Assembly: GCA_006384855.1 (NCBI GenBank)
Contig: VCJN01002418.1
Location: 62,001-126,000, forward strand
DNA length: 64,000 bases
From: Tetraselmis striata
Lineage: Eukaryota > Chlorophyta > Chlorodendrophyceae > Chlorodendrales > Chlorodendraceae
Direction: 5' to 3'
In this document: one piece after another, positions 55,645 to 64,000 of the stretch
Position numbering within the stretch: position 1 is the first letter of the stretch
Layout: every line of letters begins with the position of its first letter
Made by a program: the position numbers and the translations under genes
Notes under the pieces: model-generated
Database searches by the model: none
Told to the model about the DNA's origin: nothing
Seen by the model: the letters and a program-made list of their open reading frames with translations, nothing else

Positions 55645-57132
55645 TGCCATCACGGGCTGTTTCTAGCCTGTTGTCATGCATCGAGATGGCTTGCTGTGCC
55701 GCTTCCATTGGGATCAAAAAAGGTGTATTTAAAAACGATTTAAATACCATGTTGCAGTTGGCACTGCTCCAATTCATCACTGGCAATGGGTGGGAAAAAG
55801 GGGCAGACATTGGCGCGTTTCACAACAGCGCCCATCATGAATCGAGGTGCCCTTTGGACAGCGGCAATGTGCTGCGCAGCTTCCTCAGAGCTGCAGTGTC
55901 GGGGAGCCGTTGGAAATACTATAAACGCCATAAATTGGATGAATGGGGGGGTAGAGCTGCGCGTGAGCTGCTATATGGTAACGAGATTGACAACTTGATG
56001 TGCACCTCTCTGCCTTTGCGACGACCCAGCAGGGGCGTGGCCTGTTGGACATGAGGGGGAGGGTGGGAGCGAGTTTGTGTTAGTGCTCCACAACTTCACA
56101 AGCGAAATAACCTGTACCTATACTTACCTGTACTTATTACCTATTACTTCTAACGGATTTCTCGAAAGTCACCAAAATATCCCCAGTAGTGCACATGTTG
56201 CAAGAACGATATGCAATTGTACCACTATTTAAATGTTAATCAATCGCGTTCTGATGTGGAACCCACCACGCCGCTGGAAAAAAAGTCCACCAGCTGCTCG
56301 CTGGTATTATTATTAGTTAGCACTATTAGCATACCAAAACCTGAATCCCAAACACCTGAACTCCCTCCCCCCCAACACACATACATGTGTATATGCATAC
56401 ATAATATATATCCTACCATATTAATTACGAGGTGAGTCTGTGCGTGAGCCTGTCTGTCGCCGGTTTTCGGAACGGTTTCGCATATATTATTAGGTAGATC
56501 GAAAATGTATCCGTTATATATTCCGTCATAATTCCGCGCTGGCCAAAATAGCCGTCCCGCTTACATGCTGACTACCGGTACCTGGTACCAGGTAATCCTT
56601 ACCGGCCGCCCGGCCGCCGACGGGCGGGCCGGTCGTTGTCGTTCGTCAGGTCTACGGGGCGGGCATGGCGCGAAGCGCTGAGCCCATCGCGTGGACCGGA
56701 CCCGGACGCCGGACGCCGTCGTTCGTCCGTTGCGGCGGACGCCGGACGACCGTCGCCCGTCCGCCTCGCCGCCCGTCCGTCGACGGACGCCGAGCCCCGG
56801 GTCGGCGGGTGGGCGGACGCGGGGCTGTACAATATAGCGACTACGACGATTGCTCCTTGCGGCTCTCTGGATTCCACACTCCTGCAACGGGTCTACTTGT
56901 ACATAAATTAATACTGGTATCCGTTTTCATCCTACCAGCAGTTCTTGCAACGAGCGCGTCTGCTTGCGCGCATGGCACTCTGGGCGGAATGCTGGTTGTA
57001 AGCAATGTGTAGGCGATGGCTAGGGCTGCTATATGCGATCTCACTGCTTCTTGCTCATAATCATCTGTTGCGCTGGTGCAATTGTGGTCATTCTTTTTTT
57101 TTGGTCAGTCACGTTCCGCTTACTACTAAGAG
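55645..57132. other. Intergenic DNA, no supported gene
   Basis: Mixed composition with short frames only. At 56590-56820 there is a very CpG-rich segment made of GGACGCCGGACG-like and CCGTCCGTCGACGG-like units, which is locally palindromic. Confidence 0.45.
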
Positions 57133-57502
57133 TAGACTTACATACGAGCGCCACAAAATCCAGAAATATGACCTGGGTGTCCGAAACGCCGCCGGCATGC
57201 TTCGCTTTGTTTCTTTCGCCGTTTCCGAGTTTGGCTCGCTGGCCCCGCACGCTGAGGCTTTCTTGGTGGAGCTCGCGAAAGCTAGCCACACACACACTGG
57301 CCAAAAAATCGGCCAGCTCTTGTCTGCGTGGCGCCGCCGTTTCTCCTTGCTCATCAACATGGCACACGCAGACAACGTTCTTGGCGGGGTCGCGGCCGCG
57401 CGTGCGGCACGTGATGGTGCTCCTGCGCCTGCGTCGCGTCGCTCGTCGGCATGTGTTGCTATGACCCGGGTCATTGGCTGCAAGCGTCCTCGCCGCGGCT
57501 GA
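57133..57502 (+). pseudogene. LINE-type reverse transcriptase, C-terminal fragment
   Basis: The frame reads YDLGVRNAAGMLRFVSFAVS and EFGSLAPHAEAFLVELAKAS, followed by a basic Ala-rich end and a stop at 57500-57502. This resembles the region after the RT domain in LINE-like elements (a conserved RFVPF..D..G.LG..A..FL pattern). The catalytic RT domain is absent, so it is a 5'-truncated copy. A/T-rich DNA with AATAAAC follows about 180 bp downstream, as expected for a LINE 3' end. Family assignment is from memory of the motif only. Confidence 0.5.
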
Positions 57503-57845
57503 TAGCCCACCCCGGGGCGGGGGTCCCTTTGGTTCCTGGCAGCTAAGTGACTTCGTGGTTCCCTTGGCTCCTTCTTGGTTCTTGGCTCCTTGTCCTCCTG
57601 GTTTCAGGCTTATGTCTCTCTTTTGCTGGCAACCTTTCATAGTTGCTGTTAGTTCTGTTCGTAGTGCGCATTTGTGAAAGCCCTGATGTAATAAACTAGA
57701 CTTAAATAAGAGGAGACTTATTTCTACCAACGATTGACTACCTGTACCTGCAGCTCGTGCTTGCAGATGCGCAATATATACAGGTAGGGTAGCTGCTAAC
57801 AAAAATATTATCACAAAATAAAAATGCAATCACATCAGAAGGGCA
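57503..57845. other. 3' flank of the LINE fragment
   Basis: C/T- and G-rich low-complexity DNA (CTTGGTTCTTGGCTCCTTG) passing into A/T-rich DNA. It is probably the 3' untranslated tail of the LINE copy. Confidence 0.4.
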
Positions 57846-58115
57846 TCATGTTGTCTTAAAAGTTCGCCCCGGGACATCGGCCGAAGCCGCCCCAGCACTT
57901 GACCTCGTGCGCCAACTGCAGTCGTAGGTCTCTGGCATAGCCCATAGACCATTGCCTCATTCGAACCCCGAAGGGCTAATGCATCAACCGAGCAAACCCG
58001 GGACACGCCGGGCCGATATTGCCGAAATACATCGGCCAGGAATCGAACCCGGTACCTCTCGCACACGAGACGACCGCTCTACCGAGCGGACAAGGGATGT
58101 ACTCATGTTGTCTTA
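57846..58115 (-). mobile_element. tRNA-derived SINE, copy 2, with 13-bp target-site duplication
   Basis: The 13-bp sequence TCATGTTGTCTTA occurs at 57846-57858 and 58103-58115, exactly flanking a 244-bp element read on the minus strand. The element has a tRNA-like head with D-arm CCGCTCGGTAGAGCGG, a candidate anticodon loop CTCGTGT (CGT, threonine-like) and B box GGTTCGATTCC (complement of 58039-58049). It then has the same body as copy 1 and ends GGGGCGAACTTT. The D loop is shortened, so this is a SINE head rather than a functional tRNA gene. Confidence 0.88.
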
Positions 58116-59180
58116 CTCTTTCGAACATCTGCTGGGCGCCTCCCGCGCCTGCCCACAGTGCGGGGCGTGCGGGCCATGCCCAAAAGACTGAGCCCTTCTA
58201 ACAGAAAATTGTGAGCCCTCGCGGCATACTAAAAAAATACTGGTAAAAAATAAAGACCAACATGCTGGAACAAGGGTGAGACATTTGTGTTGAGGTGACG
58301 GGCAAATCCTCCAGTCGCGCTGCTACTAATAGAGTTCACCCGCTAGGATAGGAAAAAAATGTCCTGCTTTGAAAACATATTCCGCGTCGCAGCTCTAAGC
58401 CCAGTTCTCTGCGTGGGGTTTGAGCGCGCGCGTGAGGTGACAAAAATATAGTTTATGCGGTGAAGAGCTGGCATATAGATATTCACCGGGTCATCACGTG
58501 CGGTCAAAATTTGGGCCACGGGTCATGATTTTGAAGCGTGGAAAATTTCATCCGGGTTTTTCTATCGTGGGTGTACTCATTTTAAAATAATATAAGGTTT
58601 CGGGGATTTACTCCCCGCCGTACCCGCTAACTACCTTTCGTACTAACAAACCGCAAGCGGCAGGTAACACATATAATATTAAAACCATGTGTTCAATATA
58701 TATTTTGTATTTATTTGTGCATACAGCGGGCCACAAAAGTCTGTGCATGGTTTATGAGTGTGAATTTCGTTTGGGGCGCTTCTAGTCGACAAACGCCCGC
58801 AAAACTATGCCGGTGCGGTCATTCCGAGGGAACTAACAGGGCGTGCACATGGTGCGCTAGGGTCAATACGAGGATGTGCGGTGCGCTCGCGGAACCTCAT
58901 TATTTTGTATTACGCTTGCCCCACAAGCATACGACGTCAAACGCAATGAATTGATGGGGTGGCGCGCGTCCTGACTTAGGTTTTTCCTCGCATCCGCTCT
59001 GCGCATGCCCAATTTTGCACGTTTTGCGCGAGCAAACAGTGAAATTGAGTGCAAACAAGGGGACTTGGGGCAATTGTGCCTCCAAAACATGCGTTTTGAG
59101 AATTTCGTGCAAAATGGCTCAAAAAACGCGACTTTCACAAGTGAATAACATAACACTTTATGCAAACGACTCTTAACTTC
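58116..59180. other. Intergenic DNA, nothing recognised
   Basis: About 1 kb of average composition with frames below 110 codons and no recognised domain or RNA gene. Confidence 0.4.
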
Positions 59181-59905
59181 ACCCAAGCTCCAAGGTGGGA
59201 GAACCTCTTGGGTGCGTCTTTACGCCGCGTCAACCCCGTCGTCATTTCGGCTCCCCCCTCATGGTCATGGGAGGCATGTGCTACAACTACATGCGCGCGG
59301 ACATGTGCGCTAGTCATGAAACTGTTATTGATGGAGCCGAGCCCGCGCTTAGCCCACGGTGCGGGTGGTAAAAGCATGCCCCTGTGGAATCGAGAGCACC
59401 TCACGTGTGGTACTTCAAGTTAGCGAGGCGCACCCAACGGCGCTTATCTTGCATGTTGGAAATTGTGGGATTGCAGTTTTTGGAGAATTGTCTGCATTAT
59501 TGGCACATCGATATGGAAGTGCCCATGCATTGCAATGGTAGATGGTGGCATGCATTGATTGATGGTCTCAAACTTGCGCGTTATACATGCCATGCATATG
59601 TCCACCCACCACCGGGAGCGCGCGTGCAAATGCGACGGACAGTAGCTACACCGCCAATGATATGCGGCTCCCATATGCGTTGACTGTGTTTCGGTGGTTG
59701 TAGCCTTGTTCCAAACAACGCCATTGACGAAAAACATTGTTACAAGTGCGATAACCGGACAAACCGCCTGCCTCCTTGGCGTAGAAGGCTTGCATGCACT
59801 GAAAGGTGAAGCTTCATGGCTCCGTAGCCCCATGGCTTGGGCACCAAGGCGAGGATACGTGCGGATTTTTGGCTTGTGTGGAGTGCTGTAGTACCGCCGG
59901 TATTG
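59181..59905 (+). mobile_element. Decayed about 0.8-kb element, copy 2
   Basis: Inverted relative to copy 1 at 50520-51320. Shared landmarks include CCCGTCGTCATTTCGGCTCC, GATGGAGCCGAGCCCGC, GCATATGTCCACCCACC and CCCCATGGCTTGGGCACC. Stops and frameshifts break any long frame. The two copies are about 8 kb apart and flank the kinesin gene and the LINE fragment. Confidence 0.6.
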
Positions 59906-60736
59906 TTTATTTTTGATATTGGATATATAGACAAAGCGTATTAGAGCAAATGCATATGTAATATATGTATGTGTATATATGCTTCAACACTATACGTATA
60001 ATCCGTAGGGGTAGAATGCTTTAAGTGTTCCTTGGTACCGCTATCGACGAGGCAAGATAGACAACATGAGCGTGTGCTAGTATTTATGGTCGCTGCTCAT
60101 CTATATCGTTGGTCTTAATTAAAGCCCATATTCAAAAAAAGCCACCATATATGCTTTAGTCGCATATTCGCCGCTAATCTATGCAAACCCCATCTTCGAA
60201 AAGCCGCTAGATCGCATATTCAATCTAGGACGTCGTCGATTTGACCTCCGAAGGTCCTAGATGAACAGCGCAAATCTAGGACAAAACGCGAGCACAAATC
60301 TGCGGTGTCATCCTAGATTGGCATCGAGGGCCCTTCGGGTCCATCCGGTACTTATCTTGGGCCATCCGGGCCACCCCGCGAGGCATACACCGCGACTGCC
60401 GCCACCGCCACTCATCGCAACTCCACCGATACACCATCCGCGCCTAGGTCCCGCCTATCCAATGCCACCGCGCCCGCCCGGCGCCATGCATAAAGTATAG
60501 GCGTCGATCCCGGGGCATCGGTCATGGATATCCCTCCGTCATGTTAGGCTCGCTTCTATGCGTAGTGTGACGCCCCGTCGCTGCCACGAGCGCTCGCGAC
60601 ACGAGGCGATAGCACGGCGATGGCCAGCAAGGCGAGATACTAGATACCCGCCAGTGATCTGAGAAGACGCATAGTGTAGCACGGGGAGGGGGTTCTGAGG
60701 TTGGGTACCGACGGGTGGGGACATTGAATAGCAGTG
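59906..60736. other. Intergenic DNA, nothing recognised
   Basis: No supported gene. A Pro-rich 79-codon frame at 60261-60500 lacks a recognisable domain. Confidence 0.4.
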
Positions 60737-61060
60737 TGCAGTGATGCGGGCCGCTGCGGCTTTTGGATTGGTGGCACAATCTCGTTATCCCGGCGGCGGG
60801 GGCTGGCGCGGGAGGCGCGGCCGCAGCGAGATGACAACTTGAGACGATTACGTGTATTCGAATATTGCCTTTTATTTTGGTGATTTCCGATATTATCGCC
60901 TTCTGCTGCTAGCTCATGTAATTATACATGTATTCGAATATGGGGTAAAATTGTACCATTTACATCGCGCGCGCTGTCTCCGAGATCGGCCAAAAATAAT
61001 CTAGTACTGTAAGTCGAATATCTAGCGGCTTTTCGAATATCGAATATGTAGGGGCTTAAT
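60737..61060 (+). repeat. Direct repeat D, left copy
   Basis: Matches 62439-62690 in order. Shared blocks: GCAGTGATGCGG, GGCTTTTGGATTGG, CTCGTTATCCC, GCAGCGAGATGACA, TTGAGACGATTAC, TGGGGTAAAAT, CGCGCGCG...TGTCTCC, GAGATCGGC-like and CTCTAGCGGCTTTTC-like. The left copy is longer because it contains the tiny insertion at 60853-60941. The pair flanks about 1.4 kb like LTRs, but no primer-binding site or polypurine tract was recognised. Confidence 0.8.
60853..60941 (+). mobile_element. Tiny insertion (63 bp) with 13-bp target-site duplication
   Basis: TGTATTCGAATAT occurs at 60853-60865 and 60929-60941. Between them lie 63 bp carrying TGCCTTTTATTTTGGTGATT and the core GCCTTCTGCTGCTAGCTC. The right copy of direct repeat D, at 62439-62690, lacks the insert and reads straight from GAGACGATTAC into the TGGGGTAAAAT block. 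It acts as a natural empty site, so this is a true insertion. Confidence 0.8.
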
Positions 61061-62067
61061 ATATTATTTGTTTCACGACCCGTCAGTTTCCTCTTGCGGG
61101 AGCGTCCTTTCCAGGATCTGGTAGAGCGGCCAAAAGTACCCCAAAGAGTACGAAATTACTTATTGCATTGCTCTGAAATACTTGTAAGAAATCATTTTGA
61201 TCCGAGAGTACCGGTCACTGTCTCAAGCACTGCATTTGCTTTTCAAACAGCACGCGGGTATGCAACAGCCGCGCACTCGTATGCGAGGGCGGTAGGAGGT
61301 TGCAGACACGTGACTAGCTAGTTGAGACAGCAAACAAAAAGCAATATGCCAAAACTGACCGCGGGTGACGACTAGACCGGTCAACCGCTTATTAAGCGGT
61401 CAGACCTCACCTTCTAGGACAAATTACATCTTACCCACAGGAGCGTCATGCCACCCACGGAGAAGCAACGTCTTTGTTGCTTTCGGCCGTAGTCCGTCGC
61501 GAGCCACCGGGTCGCCAGCCATCGGCATCGCGCTCTCGGCCGTCGCCAGCCGAAGCACCGACCCGCTTCCGGTCGCACATGCTGCCGAATAGCTGCTCGA
61601 GCTAACAGGTGTCACCGACCTCGTTTGCTTTGACCCGTTCTTGTGTGTCAGCTGAGCCCGCGTGGTGTCATCTTGCGTGCTTCTGGTGTGCATTGGCTAC
61701 GGCGCTAGGCCGAATGGGTAGCGATAGTTTGTATTTGCGCCTCCTTGTGACGCGCCCGTCGGCATCGCAGCTAATTTCCGTACTAGTGCTCCACGGCTGC
61801 ACCACCGCGAATACGACTGCTCGCCCCACCCCCTTGGCGCGCTGATTCGCCCCGAGTGCTCTTCTCCGGCGCCGACTCCATGGCGGGGCCCGTGACGCCG
61901 CCGAGTGCTTCCCGCGGTGATGGCGATGCAGCCGCGCTGCTGCCGCTCGCGGCGACTCCACCCCATCAGCTCCTCGACCGCCCAGCTCCGAAAGCCCTCA
62001 GCCGAGCGGCTCCTGCGGGAGTGACTTCGCCACACCAGTCAACCCGGACCTCCTACGGCAGTATCAA
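61061..62067. other. DNA between the D repeats, no clear gene
   Basis: Short Ser/Pro/Ala-rich frames (for example 61856-62140) precede the coiled-coil remnant and may be its degraded upstream part. No enzymatic transposon domain was recognised. Confidence 0.4.
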
Positions 62068-62429
62068 GGCGCCAACCTTTAGCTCTAACTCCAACTTCAG
62101 CAGCTCGGAGTCGCGCTCGGCGCTGAGACAGCCGAAGTGAAGAAACTGCGAGCGATGATCGTGAAGCTCATGACGCAAACGATGCGCGTCAAGGGCGACG
62201 AGCTCAGAAGCCTGCGCAAAGAAGGCATGGAATGGAAGAAAGACCACACAAGTAGACTGAAGCACGAGTTGGCGACGGAGCAGCGCCGTGTGTTTGTAGC
62301 GAGGTTTAGCGCAACGACGCCCAGGAGAAGCTGCAACTCGCGTCTGAGAAGGCGGAGGCCGAGACGAAGAAGCAAAACCAACGCGTGCGGGAGATGGAGG
62401 AGCACGCGGCTGCGCTATCAAGAGTCTAA
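62068..62429 (+). pseudogene. Frameshifted coiled-coil protein fragment
   Basis: From 62089 one frame reads LQLQQLGVALGAETAEVKKL and continues through KLMTQTMRVKGDELRSLRKE to LKHELATEQRR. Near 62300 the heptad-rich coding switches frame to RNDAQEKLQLASEKAEAETK and ends EMEEHAAALSRV with a stop at 62427-62429. Two helical segments in different frames indicate a decayed gene fragment. The phrase KKLRxMxxxLMxQT resembles kinesin-type stalk coiled coils, but this is weak evidence. Confidence 0.45.
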
Positions 62430-62438
62430 GGATAGTGA

Positions 62439-62690
62439 GCAGTGATGCGGCCCGCCGGGGCTTTTGGATTGGCCCACTCTCGTTATCCCCGCAGCGGGGT
62501 CTGGCGCGGGCGGCGCGGGCGCAGCGAGATGACAGTTTGAGACGATTACTCGAACATGGGGTAAAATAAATGGCACCCTGTACACCGCGCGCGATGTCTC
62601 CTAGATCGGCAAAACAATCTAGGAAGTCGAATCTACGACCATGAAAACCTCTAGCGGCTTTTCAAATATCGAGTATGTATGGGCTTAGAC
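62439..62690 (+). repeat. Direct repeat D, right copy
   Basis: Right partner of 60737-61060. It starts 10 bp after the stop of the coiled-coil remnant and lacks the tiny insertion present in the left copy. Confidence 0.8.
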
Positions 62691-63059
62691 ACAGTGCGAG
62701 TATCGTTTGCGAAAGGAGCGTGTGCCTTGATTACAAGGCACCCGCCACACCTAACGAGTGGGGTGGGGTGAGATGGGTGCGAGAAGCGCTACAGCAAAAG
62801 GGATATGAGCGCAATGGCGCCTCCAACAACAGCTAAGTAGTGCTGCAAGGTTCAGAACTAGGGAAGTCGGGACATACGCCAGCCGCCGCCACTCGAGATA
62901 ACTTCAGAAACTTCTATAATGTCCAGCGCGTCATGCCAAATTGCTGCGATAGCCGGCAAAAGAGTTTTGCGAGTAGCGGCACGATTCCCGCGCCACTCGG
63001 CATGTTTGACTAACCTCGGGTAACTATGGAACAATGATTTAACACACTGCGAGTCTCAT
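62691..63059. other. Spacer, nothing recognised
   Basis: No gene or element was identified between the right D repeat and the recombinase pseudogene. Confidence 0.4.
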
Positions 63060-64000
63060 TTGCCCTGAAAACCGAAGGTGGCAGTCTAGGACCGGACGGT
63101 CGGGGGACTGTAGATGACGGCTCCGGCCGAAAGGCCAGCGGGGGTCAAAAAGGAGAAAAAGAACCGGCCGCCGGCGGAGTCCAAAATCCCGGGGACGATG
63201 TAGGTGTGGACGACGCTGCTGCCGACATCCAATCACCGAGCCAACAGATTTTGGGTAGGGGAAAGCCAACAGCGGAAGCCGCACATGCCCCGCCGATGCG
63301 CAGACTTCCAAACGAAGTCGCGGGGCGGCCGTTCGTGGAGGGCCTGGCACATGACGGTAACCCAGTGGGTAACCGTGTCCGACGACCAGGAGCCGGGTTG
63401 GGCACCACGTAGCTGCCAGATATGCGTTTCTGCGGGGACCACGGCAGCTCTGTAACGCATCAAATTTTGCAGCAATTTCGATATATATCTCTGGATGGCT
63501 GACGGCGATACATGTAGAGCGAGACCCTCTTCGTTCGGGCCGCGGGTCTTGGATTCTCGGCGAAAAAGCGTAATTGTCCGGGAATCAACCGCGAAATCCT
63601 CCACGCGACCGATGGTGCCCGTTTGCGACGGGTTGAGGAACACGAAACCGAACGCAGTAGCGAGGAAAAGGCAAAAGCGTACCAATCGCGGTTGGGGCTG
63701 TCTCGCAAAGCTTGCGCGCGCCGCATGCACCGAAGGGCGACGTCCGCTGGGAGGGGCACGCGGATGCCCGCCACGCGGGTGTCCACCAGGGCGAGTTTCG
63801 GGTCGCAGACTGCTTGATTGATCAGAGGGCCCAGGGCAACGGCTTCCCGGAGGTGGTCGCGGAAGAATAAGGTGTTGACCGCGGATAGGTAGGGCTGGAA
63901 GGCCCCGGCCTTGTTGCGGCCGCGTTTGGCCGCCCATGAAATGTAGCGGACGATGAAGGGCGTGTCCTCGTCCAGCGGGGAGGCGCCCTCTAGCGCGTAG
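63060..64000 (-). pseudogene. Tyrosine recombinase-like pseudogene, runs off the window
   Basis: From the right edge the minus strand reads YISWAAKRGRNKAGAFQPYL and SAVNTLFFRDHL (core-binding domain), then RVPLPADVALRCMRRAQAL and DSPNRDWYAFAF. At about 63690 the homology shifts frame to LATAFGFVFLNPSQTG and RVEDFAVDSRTITLF, then SDTVTHWVTVMCQALHERPP. Near 63310 it shifts again to GSLRIGGACAASAVGFPLPK and ICWLGDW. The HxLRKG box has lost its His, and the catalytic Tyr is not visible. At least two frameshifts show that it is inactive. It resembles the Crypton/DIRS-like recombinases common in algal genomes. The 5' part lies outside the window. Confidence 0.65.

Noticed and set aside
58030..58095. 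Functional tRNA-Thr(CGT) gene
   Set aside because: The T arm and B box are good, but the D loop is shortened, the acceptor stem does not pair, and the unit ends in a SINE body with a target-site duplication.

Overview
This 64 kb window is nuclear DNA from a GC-rich microbial eukaryote. Genes are split into many short exons, with GT..AG introns whose donors are often GTGCG. Introns and intergenic DNA are full of homopolymer C/G tracts and small repeats. A transit-peptide-like leader on a UPRT, a TBL-type sugar esterase, TTTAGGG-type telomere-like motifs and an abundant-type algal tyrosine recombinase point to a green-lineage alga, perhaps a prasinophyte-grade chlorophyte. That placement is inference, and no rRNA or organelle gene is present to confirm it.

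I rebuilt eight protein-coding genes by hand. In each one the exon phases match at every junction and the joined length is a multiple of three. From left to right: DAD1/OST2, an oligosaccharyltransferase subunit (-, 1903-3477). A secreted TBL/PC-esterase-like SGNH protein (+, 4570-6400). A 1025-residue armadillo-repeat protein (-, 10910-16296). A 756-residue predicted type I membrane protein with a signal peptide, TPR-like ectodomain, one membrane span and a C-terminal U-box (+, 17532-25789). A uracil phosphoribosyltransferase with a transit-like leader (-, 27426-30854). A class I histone deacetylase (+, 33382-37880). A eukaryotic-type tRNA dimethylallyltransferase with a C-terminal zinc finger (-, 44366-50033). 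A kinesin motor protein (+, 53209-55644).

The remaining DNA is repeat-rich. It holds an about 170-bp MITE-like family with terminal inverted repeats (11 copies, 10 of them inside gene bodies). Two copies of a tRNA-derived SINE are present, one with a clean 13-bp target-site duplication. A family of tiny (41-63 bp) insertions is flanked by 13-15-bp direct repeats. There is also a 161-bp tandem satellite (about 42.0-44.0 kb), a LINE 3' fragment, an inverted pair of a decayed about 0.8-kb element, a direct-repeat pair around a frameshifted coiled-coil remnant, and a frameshifted tyrosine-recombinase pseudogene that runs off the right edge.

The genes are general housekeeping functions (N-glycosylation, nucleotide salvage, tRNA modification, chromatin, motility) and do not form a pathway. 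The strongest candidate for something undescribed is the membrane-anchored U-box protein. After it come the gene-body MITE family, the tiny insertion family, and the arrangement of poly-C/poly-G tracts in introns.
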